NCBI GenBank assembly: GCA_026393985.1
Contig: JAPKZB010000005.1
Coordinates: forward strand, 112,631-176,630
DNA from: Acidobacteriota bacterium
Lineage (GTDB): Bacteria > Acidobacteriota > Terriglobia > Bryobacterales > Bryobacteraceae
DNA: 64,000 nt
Reading direction: 5' to 3'
The notes beneath the pieces were generated by a model. That model was not told the DNA's origin, ran no database searches, and saw nothing but the letters and a program-made list of their open reading frames with translations. A program made the translations under genes and the position numbers. Shown here piece after piece: positions 46,909 through 55,336 of the stretch. The stretch's first letter is position 1. Each line of letters starts with the position of its first letter.

Positions 46909-49464
46909 TTAGCGTTTCACGAGTACTTGGGGCGAGGTGCCGACCAGATAGAGCGCCGTGAGGGCTTTCATCCGGTTGCTGGTTTGTGCATTCACGGCCG
47001 GCAGAATCGCCGCCCGCGCGCTGGTCGACAGCGTGCCGCGGTTCAAGGCGTTGGCCGCCGCGGTCAGCAGGGCGTCGGGGTCGGTAGCGAGTTGGTCCCA
47101 CGGGGTGAGATCCAGCACCGCGGCGTTGCCCATGCCATTGCTGGCCATCCGGTAGATCAGGTTGACGGTGTTGAGCGCCGAGGTGGCGTTCAGCGCCTGA
47201 AACTCCGGTCCGGGCTTTGAGAAGGGGGAGAAGTAGCTGAAGACGCTGTTGGGTGAGAACAGATTCTGTCCGAGGCCACTGATGGTCCCGGCGAGTGCTC
47301 CGTTCGAGCGCATATCGAGGGCGCGGATCATGTTCAGGGTGAGGGCCAGCGGCTCGCGCAGTGCGCCCTGGTTGGCGCTGAGTTCGGTGTAGGCGCCGTC
47401 TCCGGTACCGGCTTCGGGGTCGGTCAGGATGGCGGTGACGACCTCCTTTAAATCGCCGCGCAGGCCGCTGCTGTTGCTATTGAACACCCGCGCCACGCGC
47501 TCGACATAGGCCGGCGACGGATTTGAAGTCACCAGCCGCTGGATGAGGCGGGAGGAGACAAACGGCCCGACGTTAGGATGGTTGAAGATCGCATCGAGCG
47601 CCGCCGAAAGATCCTGCTGCGCCATCTGGCCGGCCGGCAGTGTTACCCCGGGTAGGATCGCCTTGGCCGTGGTGTCGTGTTCGGCTTCGATGGGGATCAT
47701 CGGTGCGGCCCAGTTGTCCGGAGCGCGGAACCGGGGCGCGGCGCCGTTCTGCGGGGCCGCGGTCCAGCCGGTGAACACCTTGGCCATTTCGGGGATATTC
47801 GCCGGCGTGTAGGTGGCCGGGCTGCCGGTCTTGGGGGTTCCGTCGGGGTTGAGTTGGACCAGGCCGACCGTGAAGAGTTGGAGCAGCTCACGGGCATAGT
47901 TCTCATTCGCCACAGTGTTGCGCGCCGGGTTGGCCTTGGCGTTGTTCATCATGTTCAGGTAGCGGCCCATGGCCGGGTTGAGCGTAATCCGCTCGAGCAG
48001 CCGCCGGTAGTTGCCGAAAGCCTCTTCGTGCAGGATTCGCAGATACGGTGCATATTGCCGGTGCTCCCGCAGATCGACACCGGAGACGACCAGAATCGAG
48101 TGGAGCGCAAAGGCCACGCGGTGCCGCAGCTGGTCGGGCGCCGTGAGGGCGTTCAGGATCCACGTTGTCTGCAGCCGGCTCAGACCCTCCTGCGACGCCT
48201 CCGGCGCCGGGATCACCGCATCGGGCAGGGGCGTCGCCGGCAGGCGGAACTGTTCGGCCAGCCACGCGGCGCGTCCGGTGGCTTGCAGCCTGGCGATGGC
48301 CGCCGGGTCCGCCCCGTAGCTGGCCTGTTCGAGAAAGCGTACGGCGGCGCCATAGCTCAGCAACTCCTGGGCGTTCTGCATCCGCACAATGATGCGCGCC
48401 GATTCTCCGCCGCCCGGCGCCGGGTTCACCACCCGCAGCGTGGTCATCTGCCCGGGGACCGGCAAAAGCACGGCCGCCGCCTTCAACTGCGTCGGACTGA
48501 CATAGGTTACCTTCGCCTCGAGAGAACCCAGGAACACCTTCGCCGCCGGCGTGAACAGCGAGCCGGTCAAGGTGAATGAGGTGGCGGTGGGCCCGATCTT
48601 CACCTGCGTTGGCGTAGCGCCCGAGAGCACCGGAACCGGATTCAACAGACTCACCGCCGCCAACCCCACGCCCCGCGCATCAGCCCGGCTCACGGCCTTC
48701 ACTTCCACCTTCCCGGCCACCGGAGCGGCTGCCGGAGCCATATAGAGACCCGCTGCATCAATCCGGCCCACCTCGGCATTGCCGCCCGGAATCCCGTTGA
48801 CCTGCCAATCGACCGCCGTCGCGGACGTGTTCGCCACCGCGGCGTTCAGCTTCAACGTGGCCCCGCCCCGCACCGTGGCCGTGGCGGGCGATACGGTGAC
48901 CTTCACCGGAGCGTTGACGGCCACCGACCGCACATTGCTGGACGTCGCCCCCGGATCCGGATTCAGCACCACCACGTCGATGGCATTTCCAGCCGGGTTG
49001 TCCGCCATCGCGGAAACCTCGAGCTCGGTGGCGCTGACAAAGCGCGGTTTGGCCGCCTTGCCTTCGAGCGTCACCGTACTCGTCGGCAGAAAGTTGGTCC
49101 CGCGAAGGCGCAGCGTGTAGCCCAGGCCCGTATTCACCGCCGCTGGCTCGAGGGCGCTGATCATGGGTTTGGCGTTCTGTAGCGTTACCACCGCCGTCGC
49201 CGTCTTCGTCGCGTCGGCCACCAGAGTCGCCCGCACTGTCACCGTCCCCCCAGCCGGAATTGCCGCCGGCGCCGTGAACTGCCCGGTGGCGGTGATGATT
49301 CCGGCCGAGGCTGACCAGCGAACAGTAGACGCCGCGACTGAGGTGGTAAAGGCCCGGGACTCGCCGGCGCGCAGCGTGATGGCCGCCGGAGATACCGTCA
49401 ATGCCGTTGTCTGGGCGAGTAACCCGGTTGCACTGAGAGCGAGAAAAGAAAATCGAAACCACAT
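46909..49464 (-). CDS. DUF1800-family protein with N-terminal Ig/IPT-type repeats
   Basis: Ig-like VSPAAITLRAGESRAFTTSVA and IPT-like MISALEPAAVNTGLGYTLRLRGTNFLP repeats; AAVRFLEQASYGADPAAIARLQATGRAAWLAEQF; NENYARELLQLFTVGL. Confidence 0.88.
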   Translation of the reverse strand: MWFRFSFLALSATGLLAQTTALTVSPAAITLRAGESRAFTTSVAASTVRWSASAGIITATGQFTAPAAIPAGGTVTVRATLVADATKTATAVVTLQNAKPMISALEPAAVNTGLGYTLRLRGTNFLPTSTVTLEGKAAKPRFVSATELEVSAMADNPAGNAIDVVVLNPDPGATSSNVRSVAVNAPVKVTVSPATATVRGGATLKLNAAVANTSATAVDWQVNGIPGGNAEVGRIDAAGLYMAPAAAPVAGKVEVKAVSRADARGVGLAAVSLLNPVPVLSGATPTQVKIGPTATSFTLTGSLFTPAAKVFLGSLEAKVTYVSPTQLKAAAVLLPVPGQMTTLRVVNPAPGGGESARIIVRMQNAQELLSYGAAVRFLEQASYGADPAAIARLQATGRAAWLAEQFRLPATPLPDAVIPAPEASQEGLSRLQTTWILNALTAPDQLRHRVAFALHSILVVSGVDLREHRQYAPYLRILHEEAFGNYRRLLERITLNPAMGRYLNMMNNAKANPARNTVANENYARELLQLFTVGLVQLNPDGTPKTGSPATYTPANIPEMAKVFTGWTAAPQNGAAPRFRAPDNWAAPMIPIEAEHDTTAKAILPGVTLPAGQMAQQDLSAALDAIFNHPNVGPFVSSRLIQRLVTSNPSPAYVERVARVFNSNSSGLRGDLKEVVTAILTDPEAGTGDGAYTELSANQGALREPLALTLNMIRALDMRSNGALAGTISGLGQNLFSPNSVFSYFSPFSKPGPEFQALNATSALNTVNLIYRMASNGMGNAAVLDLTPWDQLATDPDALLTAAANALNRGTLSTSARAAILPAVNAQTSNRMKALTALYLVGTSPQVLVKR

Positions 49465-49542
49465 GACTGGTACTGAGCGTACCAGGACCGTTCGGTGGCG
49501 TCGAGCTTTACTTTGCCCTAGATTCGCCCTCGCAGAATCGCT

Positions 49543-50448
49543 CTATTCCCCATAGATCGGGGGCTCACCCCACGGCCGGGTCTTCCACCGGCGGTGGATC
49601 CAAAGCCATTGGTCAGGGTAAGTGCGAATGGCGCGTTCGAGGGCGTTTTGGATTCTCTGCGTGTCGATCAGAGTATTTCCGGTAATTGTTACCGGCGGAT
49701 CGAAGCGTAAGATGTACTTGCGCTCGGTCTCGGACCAGACCGCATAACCGGGAATTACTGTCGCGCCAGTCCGGGCGGCTAACTTGGCAAAGGTGGGACT
49801 GACGCAGGCCTTGTGACCGAAAAAGTTCACGAATAAACCATCGTCGAGGCCGACGTTCTGGTCGACGAGAATCCCCACGGCCTGGTTCGCTTCGAGCGCC
49901 CGGTAGATGGGGCGGATCCCCTCCGACTTACCCAGTACGATGTTGCCGCTTCCCATGCGCCGTTGGCGGACCAGGGCATCGAGCAGCGGGTTGTCGAGCG
50001 GCCGCACGACGATATGGATTGGCTCGGTCATCAGGGCGTGGGCGTAAGCGGAAAGCTCCCAGTTTCCCAGATGGAGCGTGGCAAATAACACCCCTTTGCC
50101 CCGGGCTTTGGCCTCGACATAGTGCTCAAAGCCCTCGTAGCGGATCCACTCGTGCACGTTATGCTTCCCGATGCGCGGAAACCGGGCAAAGCAGACCAGC
50201 ATCCGTCCGATGGACCGGAAAACGCCGCGGATAATCTGCGGGTCCATCCCCGTCAGCTCACAGTTTCGCTGCGCCACGAGGCGCAGTTTGGGAACGGCCA
50301 GATCGAGAATACGGGCGTAGACGCTGCCGAGAAACCGGGTCGGCCCGCGGCTCACCGTGGCGAGAATCGCGCGGACCAGCCAGTACTCCAGCCGGTTGCG
50401 CCGCGCGCTACGCAATCCAGCCGCCTCCCAGGACGAAGTCGCCGTCAT
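49543..50448 (-). CDS. Lysophospholipid/lipid A-type acyltransferase (LpxL/HtrB-like)
   Basis: GVLFATLHLGNWELSAYA (H-x4-D/E-type block), AVGILVDQN, QWLWIHRRWKTRP. Confidence 0.87.
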   Translation of the reverse strand: MTATSSWEAAGLRSARRNRLEYWLVRAILATVSRGPTRFLGSVYARILDLAVPKLRLVAQRNCELTGMDPQIIRGVFRSIGRMLVCFARFPRIGKHNVHEWIRYEGFEHYVEAKARGKGVLFATLHLGNWELSAYAHALMTEPIHIVVRPLDNPLLDALVRQRRMGSGNIVLGKSEGIRPIYRALEANQAVGILVDQNVGLDDGLFVNFFGHKACVSPTFAKLAARTGATVIPGYAVWSETERKYILRFDPPVTITGNTLIDTQRIQNALERAIRTYPDQWLWIHRRWKTRPWGEPPIYGE

Positions 50449-51508
50449 AGATCGCCGCGCCCTGTCCGGCGGTGACAGCCCGCTGGGCCTCGTCGAATTC
50501 AACCTCCACGACACCATCCCTTACCCGCAGCGTGGCCGGCGCCGGCACGTGGCGGTTCCGGATGCGCACCTGGGCCCGAATCGCTTCGGCCGGTTCGGCG
50601 ATGGAGATCCAGTTCATGTCGCGCACGGCCATCCGCATCGTCAGCAGATCCTCCGGGCCGCCCACCCTGACGCGATTGGCCGCCGGTTCGGTGGCTATGA
50701 CGTACAAGGGCTCGCGGGCCGCCACCCCCAGACCGCGCCGCTGCCCCACCGTGTAGTTGTGGAAGCCGGCGTGCCGGCCCACCACTTCTCCGCTCTGGGT
50801 CACAATCTCGCCGCCCGCTTCGGGTAGCGCGAGACCCTGTTCCTTAGCGTAGGCGGCGATGAAGGCGCCGTAATCGCCGTTCGGGACAAAGCAGATCTCC
50901 TGCGAATCCTGCTTGGCGGCCACCGGCAGGCCGGCGGCGCGGGCCAGTTCGCGGGTCTCGGTTTTGAGCATGCCGCCGAGCGGAAACAGGGTCCGGGCCA
51001 GTTGGGCCTGCGTCAGGCCGAGTAAGAAGTACGTCTGATCCTTGGTGGCGTCGACCGCGCGGCGCAGTTGGTAGCGGCCGGAGTCTTCGTCAAACGAGAC
51101 GCGAGCGTAGTGGCCCGTGGCGATCTTTTCCGCCCCGATGCCGGCGGCCATTGATAGAAACGTCTCAAACTTGATGAAGTTATTGCACAACGTGCAGGGA
51201 ATGGGCGTACGGCCGGCCAGGTAGTCATCTACAAACGGGCGCACGACGTGCTGCTCAAACTGGTCTTCGAAGTTGACGACGTAGTAGGGAATCCCCAGAT
51301 ACTGGGAGACGTAGCGGGCGTCGTAGACGTCATCGATCGAACAGCAGCGCCCGGAGGCCGATTCGGTAGCCAGTTCCGGCAGCCGCCGTTGGTTCCACAG
51401 CTGCATGGTCATGCCGACAATGTTGTCGCCCTGCTGCTTGAGCAGCGCGGCGACGGCCGATGAGTCCACGCCGCCCGACATGGCGACCGCAATCAATTTC
51501 TCAGACAT
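50408..51508 (-). CDS. mnmA: tRNA-specific 2-thiouridylase
   Basis: VAMSGGVDSSAVAALL, IPCTLCNNFIKF, ATGHYAR, DQTYFLLGL, KQDSQEICFVP. Confidence 0.95.
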   Translation of the reverse strand: MSEKLIAVAMSGGVDSSAVAALLKQQGDNIVGMTMQLWNQRRLPELATESASGRCCSIDDVYDARYVSQYLGIPYYVVNFEDQFEQHVVRPFVDDYLAGRTPIPCTLCNNFIKFETFLSMAAGIGAEKIATGHYARVSFDEDSGRYQLRRAVDATKDQTYFLLGLTQAQLARTLFPLGGMLKTETRELARAAGLPVAAKQDSQEICFVPNGDYGAFIAAYAKEQGLALPEAGGEIVTQSGEVVGRHAGFHNYTVGQRRGLGVAAREPLYVIATEPAANRVRVGGPEDLLTMRMAVRDMNWISIAEPAEAIRAQVRIRNRHVPAPATLRVRDGVVEVEFDEAQRAVTAGQGAAIYDGDFVLGGGWIA

Positions 51509-52598
51509 AAGTTGGCGACAGCTTCCGTAAATGCGCGACGGCGGCCGCAACGGCGGCGATGAGCGCGACCACCTCTTCCCGGCTGTTGGATTCGCCGAGC
51601 GAAAACCGGATGCAGCTTTTGGCCTCAGTCTTCGTCAGGCCGATGGCGAGCAGCGCCGGCGAGGGTTCGACGGCGCCCGAAGAGCAGGCGGCGCCCGAGG
51701 AGACGGCAAAGCCGCGCAGGTCGAGCGCGATCACCAGCGCTTCGCCTTCGAGGCCGGCGAACCGGATGTTGGACGTGTTTGGCAGACGCGGCGCCCCGGC
51801 CCCCTGCACTACCGCCCCCGGTACGGCGGCAAGAATACCGGCTTCCAGTTCGTCCCGCAGCGCGGCGGTATCGCGCAACGGCCGGGCGGCCGCCGCGCCG
51901 AGGGCCACGATGCCCGGAACGTTTTCGGTTCCCGCCCGTCGCCCGCCCTCGTGGCGGCCGCCGAACAGTTGCGGCGCCAACTCGACTCCCTTGCGGACGT
52001 AGAGCGCGCCGGTGCCTTTCGGGGCGTACATCTTATGGCCGCTGACCGAATACAGATCCACCCCGAGCGTGGCAACGTCGACGGCCATCCGCCCCGGCGC
52101 CTGTACGCCGTCGGAATGGAACAGCGCGCCGCACTCGTGCGCCGCCGCGGCCAGTTCGGCGAGCGGCTGCACGGTGCCGAACTCGTTGTTGGCGTGCATG
52201 ATGGAGACCAGATCGGTGTCCGAGCGCAGGGCGGCGCGCAAGGCCTCCGGGGTGATCAGCCCGCGGGTATCCGGGGCGACAACGGTGACCTGCTCGCGCC
52301 GGTCCAGGGTCAGCGCAACGGCCGGATGTTCGATGGCGCTAGTGACGATGTGGCGCGCCGGAAACGACAGGGCCAGGTTGTTGGCTTCCGTGCCGCCGCT
52401 CGTGAAGACGATCTCTTTCGGCGAACAACCCAAGCGGTCGGCCACCTGCCGCCGCGCGGCTTCCACCATCTGCCGGGCGCGCTGACCGTGGCGGTGAATA
52501 CTCGACGGGTTGCCGCAGGCTTCCGTTAGGGTGGGCAGCATCGCCGCCAGCACGTCGGACGTTACGGGCGTGGTCGCGTTATGGTCAAAGTAGGCCAT
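51501..52598 (-). CDS. Cysteine desulfurase (NifS/IscS)
   Basis: AYFDHNATTPV, FTSGGTEANNLAL, SVSGHKMYAPKGTGALYVRKG, SSGAACSSGA catalytic Cys loop. Confidence 0.94.
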   Translation of the reverse strand: MAYFDHNATTPVTSDVLAAMLPTLTEACGNPSSIHRHGQRARQMVEAARRQVADRLGCSPKEIVFTSGGTEANNLALSFPARHIVTSAIEHPAVALTLDRREQVTVVAPDTRGLITPEALRAALRSDTDLVSIMHANNEFGTVQPLAELAAAAHECGALFHSDGVQAPGRMAVDVATLGVDLYSVSGHKMYAPKGTGALYVRKGVELAPQLFGGRHEGGRRAGTENVPGIVALGAAAARPLRDTAALRDELEAGILAAVPGAVVQGAGAPRLPNTSNIRFAGLEGEALVIALDLRGFAVSSGAACSSGAVEPSPALLAIGLTKTEAKSCIRFSLGESNSREEVVALIAAVAAAVAHLRKLSPTYV

Positions 52599-53591
52599 CT
52601 CCCATAGTATCAAGCCATGAAAGTTTGACCGAGCGGATCCAGGCCGTGCCCGCCTGGGGACTCACCGGGCGGAACCGGGCTGTCGGCGGCGGCTGCGGCC
52701 CGGCCGGAATTACGAAACGAAGCCAACGGAACCCGGGTCCGAGCAACATTGGGGGTATCGCCTTCGGCGCGGAGTTCGGTTGCAATGGCGTGATCGGCTC
52801 CCGGTTGAAGCGCTACGGGGTGTTGGCCAAGGCTTGCCGGTTTTCGCGAGGTGGGTGATGAGCTGTCTCTCGTGGTTAAAGACCACCGCGTATCCCTGCG
52901 TTTCTTCTCGTGCGCTATGATCGAGCGCTATTGGATGGTAGGGGATCAGGTCGGGCATCCCCGGCAGTGGGAAGCCGTGTTGTCCCGGGCTGCTCGCGGT
53001 GAAGAGGCCCTTCTGGGCGGAGTCAAACTTCAGCTCCCGATGGCGGTCATCTGAACCCGGAGAGAAGATACGCAGGTTGACGTGATTCGACCGCTCGAGG
53101 TTCTTCCCAAGAATGTCGCTGTTGGAGGGCGATGGGCTGAGCAGCGGTGTCGTGAGCTCGAAGTCGGTGGGCGCTTGAATTTGCGGTACGGCGGCCAGTA
53201 ATCCGCGCGCTACCCGGCCCCAAAGAGCGCCAGCGCCAGGATCAGCCTGGGCCTTCAAACTGGCGCACGTCCGCCAGAACAGCGTGGCCACTGTTTCGTC
53301 ACGGTGCAGCGGGAGCCGGCGTGGGGTACGGAGCTGGTGGTCGCCCAGACCAGGCCCCGCCGCCAACCGGCCCGGCGCACGCCCAGCGCCGCCACAACGA
53401 AGTAGACGGCAGCAGGTTGAGAATCCGGCGTACGGCGTAGAGGCCACAGGGGGTGTCGACAATCAGCGGTTTGGCCACCAGGTGCCACCAGGGACCGCGC
53501 GGATTCCGCGGATCGCACTCCCGGAGGGCGCGGGGGACTCGGCGTCGTGGCGGAGAAAGTAGACCCTGTGGAAGTCCTCCCTCATTGGAAC

Positions 53592-53630
53592 AGTGGCGAG
53601 GAACAGTGGCGAGGAACAATGGCGAGGAAC
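53592..53630. repeat. 13-bp tandem repeat (agtggcgaggaac), 3 copies
   Basis: Direct read: agtggcgaggaac agtggcgaggaac aatggcgaggaac. Confidence 0.95.
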
Positions 53631-53665
53631 AAAGCGGCGGATACGACCGCGAGCCGCGCAACCAA

Positions 53666-53700
53666 GCCGAGCGAGATGGCCGAGCGAGATGGCCGAACGC
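53666..53700. repeat. 13-bp tandem repeat (gccgagcgagatg), ~2.7 copies
   Basis: Direct read: gccgagcgagatg gccgagcgagatg gccgaacgc. Confidence 0.93.
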
Positions 53701-53793
53701 CCAAGGACGATCGCTACGGTTGGCACCAGTTTTTCTCCGGTATCCTTTCGATATCCTTTCCGACGCGAATCAAGGGCAGCTAGAATAGCGGTC

Positions 53794-54540
53794 ATGCTTG
53801 TCGCCAACCCTAAGGGCAATTACTCCTTCCTCCGTGGCATCGCGCCGTACTCAGGCGGGGCCGTCGCCGCCGACGGTTTTGAGATCGTCCACGCGCGTTT
53901 CCATCAGCCCGTTCCCCTCGCGCAGGGCTTTGAGCGGGTCAAGGCCCATCTCGTCGCCATCAACCGGCCGCTGCATGCGCTCTGCTCAATGGAGCTGCGC
54001 TCGCCCCGCCCGTTCACCTTCCAGGGCTTCAACGATTTCAACGCGGGCTACGTGACGGTGCTCAAGAACTGGGGCCTGTTTCTCGGGGAGATGAATCCGG
54101 TGGCGCGCACCAACATTGCGCCCGAAATCGGGGCACCGTCCGAACCAAGCCTGTATGGCTTCGGCTACACGGTGCCTTCGAAAGTGAACCGCAAGACCTT
54201 CATCGTCGCCGGGGCCGGAGAGCTGCCCGAAGGCACGCTCGACCCGCACGATGTGGTTCGCCGCGGCGAACTGTCGGCCGATGCGCTGCGCGTGAAGGCG
54301 GAGTTCGTCATGGGGTTGATGACGGGGCGCCTGCACGGGCTCGGCGTTACCTGGGACCTGGTGAACGTGTCCGAGATGTACACGGTCCATCCGGTATGGC
54401 ATCTGCTGGCCGAACAGGTGGTGCGGCCGATGGCCAAGGGCGCCATCCACGGGGTGACCTGGCACTACTCGCGGCCGCCGATTGAAACCATCGAATTTGA
54501 GATGGACGTGCGCGGTTGTGTGCAGGAGCTATTTCTGTAG
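53794..54540 (+). CDS. RidA/YjgF-like family protein
   Basis: FNDFNAGYVTVLKNWGLFLGEMNPVARTNIAPEI resembles RidA-like segments; start ATG 53794 after a decayed region. The track ORF from 53593 runs into the repeats. Confidence 0.5.
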   Translation: MLVANPKGNYSFLRGIAPYSGGAVAADGFEIVHARFHQPVPLAQGFERVKAHLVAINRPLHALCSMELRSPRPFTFQGFNDFNAGYVTVLKNWGLFLGEMNPVARTNIAPEIGAPSEPSLYGFGYTVPSKVNRKTFIVAGAGELPEGTLDPHDVVRRGELSADALRVKAEFVMGLMTGRLHGLGVTWDLVNVSEMYTVHPVWHLLAEQVVRPMAKGAIHGVTWHYSRPPIETIEFEMDVRGCVQELFL

Positions 54541-55323
54541 ATGACGATCATTACGCTGACGACCGACTACGGTGCCACGGACTCCTATGTCGGGGCGATG
54601 AAGGGCGTCCTGCTCTCGATCTGCCCGAAGGCCACGCTGGTCGATCTCACGCACGAGATACCGGCCTATGATGTCACCGAGGCGGCGTTTGTCTTTGAAC
54701 AGGCTCGCCGCTGGTTTCCGAAAAAGACGATTCATGTGGCGGTGGTCGACCCGGGCGTCGGCAGCACGCGGCGGCCGCTGCTGGTGGAGGTGGGCGGCCA
54801 CTATCTGGTCGGTCCGGACAACGGCATTTTCACCCACGCGCTGGGGCAGAGTGGAGCCAAAGCGCGGGTTTTGACCAATGAAAAGCTGTTTTTGAAACCG
54901 GTGAGCGCCACCTTTCACGGGCGCGACATCTTTGCCCCGTGCGCCGCGCAGCTGGCCGCGGGCTTGGCGCCGGCCAAGCTGGGTAAACTGGTGAAGGACG
55001 CGCTCCGCCTGAACCTGGGCACCAACCAGCGGATCTCCAAGCGGCAGTGGAGCGGAACGGTGCTGCGGGTGGACCGCTTCGGCAATCTGATTACCAGCTT
55101 TTCGACTGCCGAGTTCGGTTGGCTGGCGGAGCGTCCGTTTGAGATTCAGGTGGGTTTTGAGAAGGTGGGCCGGCGCGCCACGCACTTTGCCGAGTGTGAG
55201 TACGGCGAACTCTACGCCATTGTCGGGTCGAGCGGTTTCATTGAGATTGTGCAGCGGGAGGCTTCGGCAGCCAAACGGGTCGGGGTAGTGAGCGGCGCCC
55301 CAGTGGATGTAACCGGCTGGTAG
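54541..55323 (+). CDS. SAM hydrolase / SAM-dependent halogenase-like (DUF62) protein
   Basis: ITLTTDYGATDSYVGAMKGVLLSI, VAVVDPGVGSTRRPL, YLVGPDNGIFTHAL, FHGRDIFAPCAAQLA. Confidence 0.92.
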   Translation: MTIITLTTDYGATDSYVGAMKGVLLSICPKATLVDLTHEIPAYDVTEAAFVFEQARRWFPKKTIHVAVVDPGVGSTRRPLLVEVGGHYLVGPDNGIFTHALGQSGAKARVLTNEKLFLKPVSATFHGRDIFAPCAAQLAAGLAPAKLGKLVKDALRLNLGTNQRISKRQWSGTVLRVDRFGNLITSFSTAEFGWLAERPFEIQVGFEKVGRRATHFAECEYGELYAIVGSSGFIEIVQREASAAKRVGVVSGAPVDVTGW

Positions 55324-55336
55324 AATGAGTGGTTAG

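Larger units (their letters stand above)
52614..53793. pseudogene. Decayed region: minus-strand coding remnant spread over several frames
   Basis: Minus-strand pieces that look protein-like shift frame (RNPRGPWWHLVAKPLIVDTPCGLYAVRRILNLLPSTS; FVVAALGVRRAGWRRGLVWATTS; VATLFWRTCASLKAQADPGAGALWGRVARGLLAAVPQI...). No intact gene recognised; parent family not identified. Confidence 0.4.

Noticed and set aside
53592-53700. Possible CRISPR array
   Set aside because: 13-bp direct tandem units without unique spacers; no cas genes in the window.
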